Shown here: piece after piece, positions 1-8,428 of the stretch
Layout of the letters: each line of letters opens with the position of its first letter
Position numbering within the stretch: position 1 is the stretch's first letter
Assembly: GCA_947367345.1 (NCBI GenBank)
Contig: CANBDL010000003.1
Span: forward strand, 1-44,256
Length of the DNA: 44,256 bases
Direction of reading: 5' to 3'
Source: an uncultured Alphaproteobacteria bacterium
GTDB taxonomy: Bacteria > Pseudomonadota > Alphaproteobacteria > RUG11792
Translations under genes and position numbers: made by a program
Notes under the pieces: model-generated
Database searches by the model: none
The model's input: the letters and a program-made list of their open reading frames with translations, nothing else
What the model was told of the DNA's origin: nothing

Positions 1-86
1 AGTAGACAGTGTTTACCTTTAGCATTCTTACCAGAATATACTGTATCCATTTCCAAGTGTCCAGATTCTTTTCTGTTGTATATATG
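1..86 (-). pseudogene. IS30-type transposase fragment, cut by the window edge
   Basis: Read on the minus strand, the open stretch encodes RKESGHLEMDTVYSGKNAKG followed by KHCL. This resembles the start of the catalytic DDE domain of IS30-family transposases (GHWE-D-TV-GK pattern, where the Asp is the first catalytic acid). An in-frame stop lies just upstream at 87-89, and I see no recognisable N-terminal helix-turn-helix region beyond it. The copy is therefore probably a 5'-truncated or frameshifted remnant; the rest runs off the left edge. An alternative minus-strand ATG near position 100 with a GGAGGG ahead of it reads a different frame that does not look like a transposase. Confidence 0.5.
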
Positions 87-466
87 CTATTATAGTTCAT
101 ATATTATCCCTCCTGGTTTAGAACTATTTATATACAATTTAATTCTAACTCTATTGATGATATATGGACTACCTAATTATTCCAATCTATTCATTTGTCT
201 TGAGATTCTTACTATATTAGTTGTTATTTGTATACAACAGACAGTCTAGAATATTATAGATCTTTTATCTTGTCTACAACAGATAATCTCGCTCACAATT
301 AAGCTGAAGATTATCTTTGTAGATGGTTGTTATATGTGTGCATTTTTTGTAATGCTTGTTTGGTTTTATGGGTGTTGCGGTTAGATGTGGAAGGTGCCAA
401 TGGTAAATAACAATACACCAGTTCTACAGCTAATAACAATAAAATTGGTGCACTAATATCGCATTA
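87..466. other. Gene-free AT-rich stretch
   Basis: No convincing coding frame is visible between the transposase remnant and the serS stop. It holds a 15-bp direct repeat with 13 matching positions (233-247 and 275-289) and an inverted repeat (273-289 with 308-323). It may be decayed mobile-element DNA, given the IS30-like fragment beside it. Confidence 0.4.
273..323. repeat. Inverted repeat (hairpin)
   Basis: The arm at 273-289 (TCTACAACAGATAATCT) is the reverse complement of 308-323 with one base missing, around an 18-nt loop. No T-run follows on either strand, so it is not a standard intrinsic terminator. It may be an end of an old mobile element or a processed 3' structure of the serS transcript, whose stop lies about 145 nt away. 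Confidence 0.45.
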
Positions 467-1729
467 TTATATCTCATCAAATCCGCAATAGCTTCTCAGG
501 GTCTCAGGTATAACTATATGACCATCCTTTGTCTGATAATTTTCCATTACGGCAATAAGGCAGCGGCCTACAGCTACACCGGATCCATTCAATGTATGTA
601 CAAATTCATTCTTCTTGTCCTGCTTGAAGCGTGTATTCATGCGCCTTGCCTGGAAGTCTCCGCATCTCGAGCAGCTTGAGATTTCTCTGTAGCAATCCTG
701 GCTAGGTAACCATACCTCAATGTCATAGGTCTTTTGCGAACAGAAGCCCATGTCGCCAGTTGACAATACAACAGTTCTAAATGGCAAGCCAAGCAAAGAC
801 AAAACCTTCTCAGCGCAGGCTGTCATTCTTTCATGCTCCTCTACAGCCTGCTCAGGGGTTGTAATACTTACGAGCTCAACCTTACCAAATTGGTGTTGTC
901 TTAACATACCTCTTGTATCTCTACCTGCCGAACCAGCTTCAGACCTAAAGCAAGGAGTATAGGCAGTAAATCTATATGGCAACTGATCCGCCGAGATTAT
1001 TTCATCGTTATAGATATTTGTTAGAGATGCTTCAGCCGTTGGTATCAGATATGAGTCAACTGTAGTCTTGAACAAATCTTCCTCGAATTTAGGCAGTTGT
1101 CCTACGCCAAACATAGAGTGACCTTGCAATATTAACGGAGTATATACCTCCTGATAGCCATGCTCTTTTGTGTGAAGATCTAGCATAAATTGAGCAAGAG
1201 CCCTTTCTAGCTTAGCTATCTTGTCGTACAAAAGTACAAACCTTGCTCCGGCCATGCGTGCAGCCCTTGTAAAATCCATCATGCCAAGTTTTTCGCCTAG
1301 CTCAAAATGCGACAGAGGCTTGAAGTCAAATGTCTTAGGTGTACCAACCCTCCTAACCTCCACATTGGCAGTCTCATCTGGACCTATTGGGCACTCGTCC
1401 GATGGTATATTCGGAATTGTCACTAGCAGATCGCTAAAATTCTTATTTGCTATCTCCGCCTTTTCAGATAAATCAGTATGCTCAGCCTTTAACTGCTCCA
1501 TCTGTTGCATTAGAGATTGCTCAAGATCCTTGTCGCCCGACGACTTAGCCTTGGCGAATTGTTCAGACAACTCATTACGCTTCTCCTGGTTCTCTTGTAG
1601 CTTTTGGATTGCCTCACGATTTATACGATCAAGTTCGAGCAATTTTTCTTCTACGAGATCTTTGCAACGATTTTTCAGAGCCTGGTCTAATACACCTGGA
1701 TTCTTTCTGATGAAGTTTATGTTTAACAT
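467..1729 (-). CDS. serS: Serine--tRNA ligase
   Basis: Class II aminoacyl-tRNA synthetase that charges tRNA-Ser with serine in the cytosol. The 420-residue length is normal for the family. Residues 1 to about 100 form the N-terminal helical arm (charged, Leu/Glu/Lys/Gln heptads) that grips the tRNA. The catalytic core carries class II motif 2 ([17 protein letters not shown]) and motif 3 ([16 protein letters not shown]). The start [14 protein letters not shown] matches the usual family N-terminus. It lies downstream of rnpA on the same strand with a 62-bp gap, an unusual partner; rnpA is more often followed by yidC in proteobacteria. No strong Shine-Dalgarno sequence is seen. Confidence 0.97.
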   Translation of the reverse strand: MLNINFIRKNPGVLDQALKNRCKDLVEEKLLELDRINREAIQKLQENQEKRNELSEQFAKAKSSGDKDLEQSLMQQMEQLKAEHTDLSEKAEIANKNFSDLLVTIPNIPSDECPIGPDETANVEVRRVGTPKTFDFKPLSHFELGEKLGMMDFTRAARMAGARFVLLYDKIAKLERALAQFMLDLHTKEHGYQEVYTPLILQGHSMFGVGQLPKFEEDLFKTTVDSYLIPTAEASLTNIYNDEIISADQLPYRFTAYTPCFRSEAGSAGRDTRGMLRQHQFGKVELVSITTPEQAVEEHERMTACAEKVLSLLGLPFRTVVLSTGDMGFCSQKTYDIEVWLPSQDCYREISSCSRCGDFQARRMNTRFKQDKKNEFVHTLNGSGVAVGRCLIAVMENYQTKDGHIVIPETLRSYCGFDEI

Positions 1730-1791
1730 ACTAAGCCTTTACGTAATAGATGAGGATGTCAATAATATTGTACATGAATACATCAATGATG

Positions 1792-2166
1792 TTAAGAAAA
1801 TTTAGACGATGATATTTTTTGATAGTTGTTGTGTATGTTGTTGATGCACCATTTTACATCGTCTGTCAGTCGTGAAAAATTGCAAGTTGGAGTTGATTGT
1901 CTTGCTATAATGACATACTTATATGAATTCCTAAACATATCTCGAAGATGAAAGGCTATGTTTCTCATACGGCGCTTTGCGAGATTTCTGATGACTGCGT
2001 TGCCAATCATCTTGCTTGCCGTGTATCCAACCTCTACGCCACTTGCAGAAGAATCATGCAGGCATAGAATGATAATATTGCTAGTTCGGCTGCGTATCCC
2101 TTGTTTTGTTATTCTAACGAATGCAGCTCTCTTTTTAATTGTACCAACATGAGTGGTTAGGCGCAT
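1792..2166 (-). CDS. rnpA: Ribonuclease P protein component
   Basis: Small basic protein subunit of RNase P, which works with the RNA subunit to mature tRNA 5' ends. The 124 residues contain the family core [20 protein letters not shown] (the conserved RNR-type helix that contacts the RNA), preceded by the usual beta strands. Its start codon overlaps the 3' end of rpmH by 10 bp, the classic rpmH-rnpA arrangement with translational coupling. The C-terminus is Lys/Asn/Ser-rich and not conserved. The RNA subunit gene was not seen in this window. Confidence 0.93.
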   Translation of the reverse strand: MRLTTHVGTIKKRAAFVRITKQGIRSRTSNIIILCLHDSSASGVEVGYTASKMIGNAVIRNLAKRRMRNIAFHLRDMFRNSYKYVIIARQSTPTCNFSRLTDDVKWCINNIHNNYQKISSSKFS

Positions 2167-2291
2167 AGCCTCTTGCGGCCCTTCGCTCTTCTGGACGACA
2201 ATACTTTTCTGCCTCCAACGGTAGCCATTCTGCTTAGAAAACCATGCCTTCTCTTTCTTACAAGTTTACTTGGTTGGTAAGTCCTTTTCAT
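2157..2291 (-). CDS. rpmH: 50S ribosomal protein L34
   Basis: A 44-residue basic protein of the large ribosomal subunit. On the minus strand the frame begins [20 protein letters not shown], continues with [20 protein letters not shown] and ends RLCA, matching L34 along its whole length. It precedes rnpA, and its stop codon lies inside the rnpA start region (10-bp overlap). The usual Ser near the C-terminus is Cys here. Confidence 0.95.
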   Translation of the reverse strand: MKRTYQPSKLVRKRRHGFLSRMATVGGRKVLSSRRAKGRKRLCA

Positions 2292-2416
2292 TTCGCGTAT
2301 ACCAAATACATCAATACGTTTTTATTCTATCACAAATCGTATTCTTGCACAAACATGAGAATATTCTTGGTGTTTTTGCAAAAATGCCTTTGCTAGATTA
2401 TATTGGATTATGTTAT

Positions 2417-2446
2417 TTGATATTGTAAATGATTTTATGTTAGAAT
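2417..2446 (+). promoter_or_regulatory. Promoter of tRNA-Phe
   Basis: A -35 box TTGATA (2417-2422) and -10 box TAGAAT (2441-2446) are separated by 18 bp. This would place the start of transcription about 5 nt before the mature tRNA. The promoter may also drive the helicase gene that begins 20 bp after the tRNA. Confidence 0.6.
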
Positions 2447-2457
2447 GAGCCTGTGAG

Positions 2458-2533
2458 GCCCAGATAGCTCAGTTGGTAGAGCAAGAGACTGAAAATCTCT
2501 GTGTCGCTGGTTCGATTCCTGCTCTGGGCACCA
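2458..2533 (+). tRNA. tRNA-Phe (GAA)
   Basis: A 76-nt cloverleaf. The acceptor stem GCCCAGA pairs with TCTGGGC (2523-2529), the D-arm carries AGCTCAGTTGGTAGAGC, the anticodon loop reads CTGAAAA with anticodon GAA, and the T-arm carries GGTTCGATTCC. The discriminator is A and CCA is encoded (2531-2533). Confidence 0.97.
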
Positions 2534-2553
2534 TATATTTCTAAAGTATTTTC

Positions 2554-4842
2554 ATGAATCTTTCCAAGGAACAGTTATCTGCACTAGATATAGACGCAAG
2601 TTGTTTTGTATTTGCTTCTGCGGGCTCAGGAAAAACAAAGGTTTTGGTAGACAGATTTATTGCATCTCTGCTTAATAAAGTGCCACCTCATAAGATATTA
2701 TGCATCACGTTTACAAATAATGCCGTTGACGAAATGAAATCTCGTATATTGTGTCAGCTTAGACTGATGTATTTGAATTGCGACGGATATACAAAGAAAT
2801 ATCTTGAAACAATAATGCCTGGGTCTCATGTAAGTGATGAAATGATCTATGATGCTGAGCTTTTATACATGGATTTTATTGATAATTTCCATAAGCTCAA
2901 GATAACAACCATGCATTCTCTCTGTCAGGAGATATTGACGAAGTATCCTGTTGAGGCTTCCTTAGATCCGCTATTCGAGATTGCTGATACTAATATCTCT
3001 ACACATCTTATGTCAAGAGCAATTGATGAATTCATGTTGTCAAATCAAGATATTATGACCAAGGTTACAAGATTATTTTCAAAATCTCGTTTTATGGATA
3101 TTATTTCTGGGTTGGATCAAATAAAATTGTGCTATTTTTTTTCTAAGCACAAAGATCTCGATGAGTATAGAAAAAATATTTCCGAATTATTTGGATACGA
3201 CGAAAATATGTCTGGTGATTGCATTATAGATTTGGCTACTCTAGATATAGATAAGTATATTACAAAAACTTTTACAGTTAGAAAGAGATTATCTCATGAA
3301 GACTCCAGTATTGCAGAAAGAATACTATCGCTTATAAAAAACGAAAATAAGGGCAAGGCTATTGATAAGACAATGTATATTTTATCTATAACGCAAGAAA
3401 TTATGCAAATATACGAGAGGTTAAAGCGAGAAAACAACTGTATAGATTTTAACGACTTACTCCTGAGAACAGATTCTTTGCTGAGGAGTGAGTATTACTC
3501 GTCTTTTATTCTGCAGCAGTTATCTGAGATTAACTCTATCATGGTGGATGAGTCTCAGGATCTCAATGTAATTCACTGGAATATAATTAAACATATATCT
3601 TATGATATTTTAACATGTCATGACAAAAGAAAAACTATATTTATTGTTGGGGATATAAAACAATCTATTTATCGGTTTCAGGGTGCGGATTATAGGCTTA
3701 TGCTTGATTTTGTGGAGTATTGTAAAGCTGTATTGACCCAAAATAAAAAGAAGTACAGAGAAATAATATTTAAGGAATGCCACAGAACAAATGAGAAGAT
3801 ATTGAAAGTTGTGGATAAGGTATTTACTGATAGGTTATATGCTTTTGGCGGCAAATATAGTGAGCATATTACTAATAATAAAAAGATGGATTCTTGCGTA
3901 TCTCTTGTACCAAGTGAAAATTTTGTTGATAAGATTTTAGATGTGATGAGATTGCATGGTAATAAAAATATAATGATATTGTCTAGAGCAAGAAATTCCG
4001 AATTGTCGCGCATTGTTGATAATTTAAAGTCTAATGGAGTTGATATATCAATATCTAATAAGGTTAAATTATATGATAGCCTCATAATTATGGATATTGT
4101 TGCACTTATTGAGGTTTGCATTAATCAAAACAATAGATACAAAGTATTTTGTATATCAAAGAGTGAATATATCTTTGAAAAACCGATGACGAATTATGAT
4201 ATATCTGTTGGTGCATGTTCTTTAGACTCTGGCATTGAAGTTCTTATGCGTAATGAACAAATATATACGAAGTTATCTCGTATAATAAATTATTACAATG
4301 AAAATAGATTTATAAAGTTTATACATTGGCTTTTTTCTACACAATTGATATACAACAAAAACAGTATTGAACATGATATGATGAGTATTTTTTTCCATGA
4401 AGTTATTGAATTTTTTAAAACAAATGATTCAATTGAGGCATTTATACTATATATAAAAACATATGAAATTTGCACGGATTCCTGTATACACAACGATAAA
4501 GAATCTGGCGGGAATTTATCCGTTCATACTATACATGGATCCAAGGGCATGGAGTCTGATATTGTTTTTCTCATGGATTTTGAAATAACACCCAAAAAAA
4601 CTATGTCAGATGTTATATGGAGTAAATCCTGTGATTTATTCATGGTAAAACCTAATAAATATGAATCTTTTGAAGAAGTGGATAGATATATAGACGATGA
4701 AATACAGGAGGAAAAACACGAGAGAATGAGGCTACTGTATGTTGCAATGACCAGAGCTATAGATTATTTATATGTAGAGAATTGTGGATGCAACGGATAT
4801 GCTTCTGATGCAATCAAGAGTATTATTGATAATGCAAGTTGA
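2554..4842 (+). CDS. UvrD/AddA-type superfamily 1 DNA helicase without nuclease domain
   Basis: ATP-dependent DNA helicase of the UvrD/RecB/AddA group, acting in double-strand break repair or recombination. Motifs in order: Walker A ASAGSGKT (about residues 21-28), ITFTNNAVDEM, TMHSLCQ, motif II VDESQD (331-336), VGDIKQSIYRFQGAD (about 366-381), HTIHGSKGMESDIVF (about 658-672), and motif VI RLLYVAMTRA (about 727-735). The wording of VGDIKQSIYRFQGAD is typical of AddA. Alphaproteobacterial AddA is usually above 1000 residues with a C-terminal RecB-like nuclease; this 762-residue protein stops shortly after motif VI, so that domain is missing. No addB is nearby. It starts 20 bp after tRNA-Phe and may be co-transcribed. 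Codons are strongly AT-rich. Confidence 0.85.
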   Translation: MNLSKEQLSALDIDASCFVFASAGSGKTKVLVDRFIASLLNKVPPHKILCITFTNNAVDEMKSRILCQLRLMYLNCDGYTKKYLETIMPGSHVSDEMIYDAELLYMDFIDNFHKLKITTMHSLCQEILTKYPVEASLDPLFEIADTNISTHLMSRAIDEFMLSNQDIMTKVTRLFSKSRFMDIISGLDQIKLCYFFSKHKDLDEYRKNISELFGYDENMSGDCIIDLATLDIDKYITKTFTVRKRLSHEDSSIAERILSLIKNENKGKAIDKTMYILSITQEIMQIYERLKRENNCIDFNDLLLRTDSLLRSEYYSSFILQQLSEINSIMVDESQDLNVIHWNIIKHISYDILTCHDKRKTIFIVGDIKQSIYRFQGADYRLMLDFVEYCKAVLTQNKKKYREIIFKECHRTNEKILKVVDKVFTDRLYAFGGKYSEHITNNKKMDSCVSLVPSENFVDKILDVMRLHGNKNIMILSRARNSELSRIVDNLKSNGVDISISNKVKLYDSLIIMDIVALIEVCINQNNRYKVFCISKSEYIFEKPMTNYDISVGACSLDSGIEVLMRNEQIYTKLSRIINYYNENRFIKFIHWLFSTQLIYNKNSIEHDMMSIFFHEVIEFFKTNDSIEAFILYIKTYEICTDSCIHNDKESGGNLSVHTIHGSKGMESDIVFLMDFEITPKKTMSDVIWSKSCDLFMVKPNKYESFEEVDRYIDDEIQEEKHERMRLLYVAMTRAIDYLYVENCGCNGYASDAIKSIIDNAS

Positions 4843-4895
4843 GTTATTGTTTAAATTTCGTTGTTTAATCGTGATCGAGTAAGAATATTTAGTAC

Positions 4896-6254
4896 TTATG
4901 TATTTGTTGTTTTTCTTGTTTCCTTAAAATAGAATTTTACTGGGACGTCGTGTATCCCAAATGCATTGCGGAATCTGTTTGCTATGAATCTCTCGTGATC
5001 AGCTCTCATGTTTTTGATGCTTCTTCCAAATAAAAGAAACTGCATTGGCCTTGTTCCTACTTGAGTTATATATTTCAGTTTGAATTTAGCTCCAAATGAT
5101 TGCATAAATTCGTGTTGTATTGTTTCTTGTAGCCATGTATTTAGGTGGCTTGTTGCAATTTTTGTGCTCTGTTTTTTATTGAGGTGAATAGCGATTGACA
5201 ACATTTTGTTTATATTGATGTTATTTTTAGCAGAAACGAATAAAAATGATACATCCTTGAGTTGATACAGGTTTTTTGCAAAGAGTCTCTTTATAAATTT
5301 AGGTATTTCGTTGTGTTTATACGGTGTTTTATCAACTTTATTAAAAGCTATTACAATTGATCTACCATTTTTGATTATTTCATTTGCTAGCATATAATCT
5401 GTTTTGTTTATTTCTCCTGATTCTAGTGTGGAAGCGTCTATCATTAGTATTACAACATCTACGTATTCAAATGTTTTTTTGGCCATAGATGCAGAAATAA
5501 ATTCAAGATTATCTGATATATTTGTTTGTTTTCTTATGCCTGGTGTATCTATTATACATATGTTGTGGTTTTTAAATTTTATTTTGTATTTAGCTATATC
5601 GCGCGTTAACCCTGAGTAGTCTGCAACCAACTGACTATCTTTGCCAATTATTGCATTTATCATCGTTGATTTGCCAACGTTTGGTCTCCCAACTATTGAT
5701 ATGTTTACTGTTTCTTGATTGGGGTCGCTCTTGCTTTGATCATTGCTTGTTATGGCTTTGTGTAAAAATATTTCTAGATCAGAAATTCCTATATTATGCT
5801 CTGCTGAAAGATAAAATACATCATTGAATCCAAATGATTCTCCATGTATTTCTGATGCTATTTTTGTGGAATCGCATTTATTGCATACTACTATAATTGG
5901 TATATTGTATCTGCGTATTAGATTTGCTACTTCGTAATCATATTGGCATATGCCGGATATCGCGTCAACAACAAACAAGAGTAAATTAGATTGAGATATA
6001 TTTTTTTCTATGTTCTTGTGTATTTTATTTTTCAGTTCTTGGTTGTCGATGTCAATCTCATCGAAAAGCCCAGGCATATCCTGTATCCTGCATTTCTTCC
6101 CAAGTATTTCGCATTCTGATGATTTTACATCTCTTGTGACGGATGATCTATTATATACTATGGCTTCTCTGGTTTTTGTCAATCTATTGAATATCGTTGA
6201 TTTTCCTACATTTGTTCTACCTACAATTGAAATTGTAAAATTATTTGACAACAT
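4896..6254 (-). CDS. der: Ribosome biogenesis GTPase Der (EngA)
   Basis: Double GTPase needed for late assembly of the 50S subunit. The first G domain has GRTNVGKST, DMPGL and NKCD; the second has GRPNVGKST, DTPGI and NKVD. A C-terminal KH-like domain follows (about residues 350-450). The first domain departs from the usual GRPNVGKST and DTAG/DTPG wording (P to T; T to M). The start chosen is MLSNNFTISIVGR, which fits the family; an upstream ATG pair at 6269 would add five residues. Either start lies inside the 3' end of bamB, so the genes overlap by 14 or 29 bp and are probably translationally coupled. It is the last gene of the glmS - TPR - bamB - der block. Confidence 0.95.
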   Translation of the reverse strand: MLSNNFTISIVGRTNVGKSTIFNRLTKTREAIVYNRSSVTRDVKSSECEILGKKCRIQDMPGLFDEIDIDNQELKNKIHKNIEKNISQSNLLLFVVDAISGICQYDYEVANLIRRYNIPIIVVCNKCDSTKIASEIHGESFGFNDVFYLSAEHNIGISDLEIFLHKAITSNDQSKSDPNQETVNISIVGRPNVGKSTMINAIIGKDSQLVADYSGLTRDIAKYKIKFKNHNICIIDTPGIRKQTNISDNLEFISASMAKKTFEYVDVVILMIDASTLESGEINKTDYMLANEIIKNGRSIVIAFNKVDKTPYKHNEIPKFIKRLFAKNLYQLKDVSFLFVSAKNNININKMLSIAIHLNKKQSTKIATSHLNTWLQETIQHEFMQSFGAKFKLKYITQVGTRPMQFLLFGRSIKNMRADHERFIANRFRNAFGIHDVPVKFYFKETRKTTNT

Positions 6255-7590
6255 ACAATCTTGCATCATTTGATAAAATATATACAGTCTTGTCTTCTAC
6301 GAAAACGTTTGCAGGCACAAAGTCGGTTAGGGATGTATATGTGACCACGTTTTCCAGTTTTCCGTTATTGGTGTTGAAGAATAACAGGGATCCAATACCA
6401 TCTGCAACCATTATTTTACCGTTAACAATTAGTGGATTTGATAGTTTTATATCTGATTGTGATGAGTTTTGGACGGAATACTTTTGATTGTGTTGCATAA
6501 GTTGTATGTTCTTGAGAAGTTCCTGGCGCACATTGGTCTTATATTTTATTTTTCCTGTTGTTGCGGACATACATACCAGGTTGTTTTCATTATCTATTGT
6601 GAATACCCATTTGTTGCACATACACATATTTCGTTGAGCGCCAACATTGTTGGTCCAAATAGGTAGGCCGGTTTCTAGATCAAATGCCGTGGTGTTTCCC
6701 CTTGCGTTACTGACTATTGCTCTATTGTTGTGGATGATTGGCTTTGCAGTCATAACGCCATATAAATCAATTGCAGATTCAGCTTTGCGAGATATAACCG
6801 TATTGCTCCAGTACTCTTCTCCTTGATCGGTGTTAACCAGAGAGCACTCCCCAGTTGAATATGTGCAGAGTAACTTCTTTTCTGAGTAGTCAAAATTTCC
6901 GGAATTTGAGAAAATCATGTCAGACGAAAGTTTGTCAAATGACCAAGCATGCTTTCCGCAGTTTATGAAGTATGCGGAAATTGCGTTATCTCCTCTATAT
7001 ACTATTATTTTATTATCCACTATTGCAGCTGACCCGTGTAATGGTACATCTATTTCTTTCGTCCACTTGACTTTTTTGTTTTGTGTGTCTATGTTTACTA
7101 TGTGGCCCTTGTCGCTTACTGCTATTATTGTATTTCTGCTGAAGTCGGATGAAAGCCATACTGCACAATCTTCTTTGGTTTTGAGGATGTCCAGGGACCA
7201 TTGTTTTTTGTATGTATTTTTGTCAATGCATACTAGTTTGTTGTGTTTGTCGCAATAATACATGTTATTGTTGTCAATTACTAAGGCAATGACGTTATTT
7301 TTTTTGTATAGCTTGTAGATCAACTTTGCTTTACGTTTATGCTTCTTTTGTTTGAGATTAATATCTAGTGTATTGTTTTTTATTATGTATCGCCCATCGA
7401 AGCAAAAGCCATTGTAATTGCGTAATACAACATCATTGCATACAGTGACTGTTTCTGTCATAAGAGAAGGGTCTATGTAGTTTTCTGCCACAAAAACGTC
7501 TTGGTATTTGTCTCTGTTGCCGCATCCGGCCAGAAGTGCCAACAATACAGTGACATATGTCTTCATGTGATTAAATTTTTTGTTTTTCAT
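6241..7590 (-). CDS. bamB: Outer-membrane assembly lipoprotein BamB-like (PQQ-type beta-propeller)
   Basis: Predicted lipoprotein of the BAM complex that helps insert beta-barrel proteins in the outer membrane. The N-terminus MKNKKFNHMKTYVTVLLALL ends in a lipobox (LLAGC), so Cys would be lipidated. The rest shows repeated propeller blades with the W/D-rich signature of PQQ-like repeats (for example YKKQWSLD, KKVKWTKEID, GLPIWTNNVG, DNENNLVCMSA). The start is placed at the ATG at 7590 because GGAAG lies about 6 nt upstream; a TTG 12 nt earlier is possible. Placement between a membrane-anchored TPR protein and der is the usual proteobacterial order and supports the call. Confidence 0.87.
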   Translation of the reverse strand: MKNKKFNHMKTYVTVLLALLAGCGNRDKYQDVFVAENYIDPSLMTETVTVCNDVVLRNYNGFCFDGRYIIKNNTLDINLKQKKHKRKAKLIYKLYKKNNVIALVIDNNNMYYCDKHNKLVCIDKNTYKKQWSLDILKTKEDCAVWLSSDFSRNTIIAVSDKGHIVNIDTQNKKVKWTKEIDVPLHGSAAIVDNKIIVYRGDNAISAYFINCGKHAWSFDKLSSDMIFSNSGNFDYSEKKLLCTYSTGECSLVNTDQGEEYWSNTVISRKAESAIDLYGVMTAKPIIHNNRAIVSNARGNTTAFDLETGLPIWTNNVGAQRNMCMCNKWVFTIDNENNLVCMSATTGKIKYKTNVRQELLKNIQLMQHNQKYSVQNSSQSDIKLSNPLIVNGKIMVADGIGSLLFFNTNNGKLENVVTYTSLTDFVPANVFVEDKTVYILSNDARLYVVK

Positions 7591-7625
7591 ATCTTCTTCC
7601 AAAAAAATCCAACATCTTAAATAAA

Positions 7626-8345
7626 TTATTTTTTATTCTTGTTCTGCTGTAGTCTTGCATAGTTAAGTAGTGAATATATTTTACTTTTTGTTGCAATATC
7701 CAGGCTTTTTGTTTTTAAATTCGTAAGTGTATGTATGGCTTTGTCGTAATCTTTTATGCGCAGTAAGCAATAAGATAATGACATAGATAAATAATCTTCC
7801 CAAGGAGATCCAGTATTTATCAGTTCTTGTAATGTATTTATAATTTCATGTATTTTGGATTCTATTTCTTCTGATGTCATAATATCAAGAGATGCATTTG
7901 CGTACATAGCGTAAGCGTAATCTCTGAAGAACCTGGATATTTTTTTGTTGTCAGAAATTTCTTTTAAGATCGGCAGGCATTTTGGGTCTAAATCTTTGTG
8001 CAATATTCCGGCCTGGACAAACTTTGCCATAACAACATATCCGCTATCGCTGTTTCCGTGAGCTAGTGTAGTTGCCCTCAGTAGAGCATCTGATATATTG
8101 CCGGAATAGTAGGAGTACTTAAGATTATAAAAGTCGTTGGCCATTATTTTGTATTTTTCTTGTTTGTTTTGTATTGCAAAATATACCCATAAAACAGCGA
8201 AGAAGCATAACATCAGTGCAGTTATTACTGTTTTTTTATGGGAAGACATCCACTCAAGTATGGATTTTGATTTTGATTGGTTTTCCAGGTAATGTCCCGA
8301 GATGTTTTTCTTGGGGCATCCACATGAATTATCTTCGTATCTCAT
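7626..8345 (-). CDS. Membrane-anchored TPR protein, YfgM-like
   Basis: 239-residue protein with a hydrophilic N-terminus, one membrane helix (about residues 38-58, VITALMLCFFAVLWVYFAI) and a periplasmic helical domain with TPR-like spacing (for example FYNLKYSYYSGNISDALLRA and YCLLRIKDYDKAIHTLTNL). This is the layout of YfgM, an ancillary SecYEG subunit that contacts periplasmic chaperones. It lies directly before bamB with a 35-bp gap, as yfgM does in many proteobacteria. Sequence similarity alone would be weak; the call rests on topology and neighbours. Two Cys in the cytosolic tail (CGC, residues 8-10) are unusual. Confidence 0.7.
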   Translation of the reverse strand: MRYEDNSCGCPKKNISGHYLENQSKSKSILEWMSSHKKTVITALMLCFFAVLWVYFAIQNKQEKYKIMANDFYNLKYSYYSGNISDALLRATTLAHGNSDSGYVVMAKFVQAGILHKDLDPKCLPILKEISDNKKISRFFRDYAYAMYANASLDIMTSEEIESKIHEIINTLQELINTGSPWEDYLSMSLSYCLLRIKDYDKAIHTLTNLKTKSLDIATKSKIYSLLNYARLQQNKNKK

Positions 8346-8428
8346 GGCAAGACAAAAACAAACAAGAAGCTTTCAAAACTATTCTAACACATAGTGAAAC
8401 ATTCTTCATTAATATTGCGTTATCCTGA

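Noticed and set aside
2292-2457. Replication origin next to rpmH
   Set aside because: No DnaA box (TTATCCACA type) cluster is visible in the gap.
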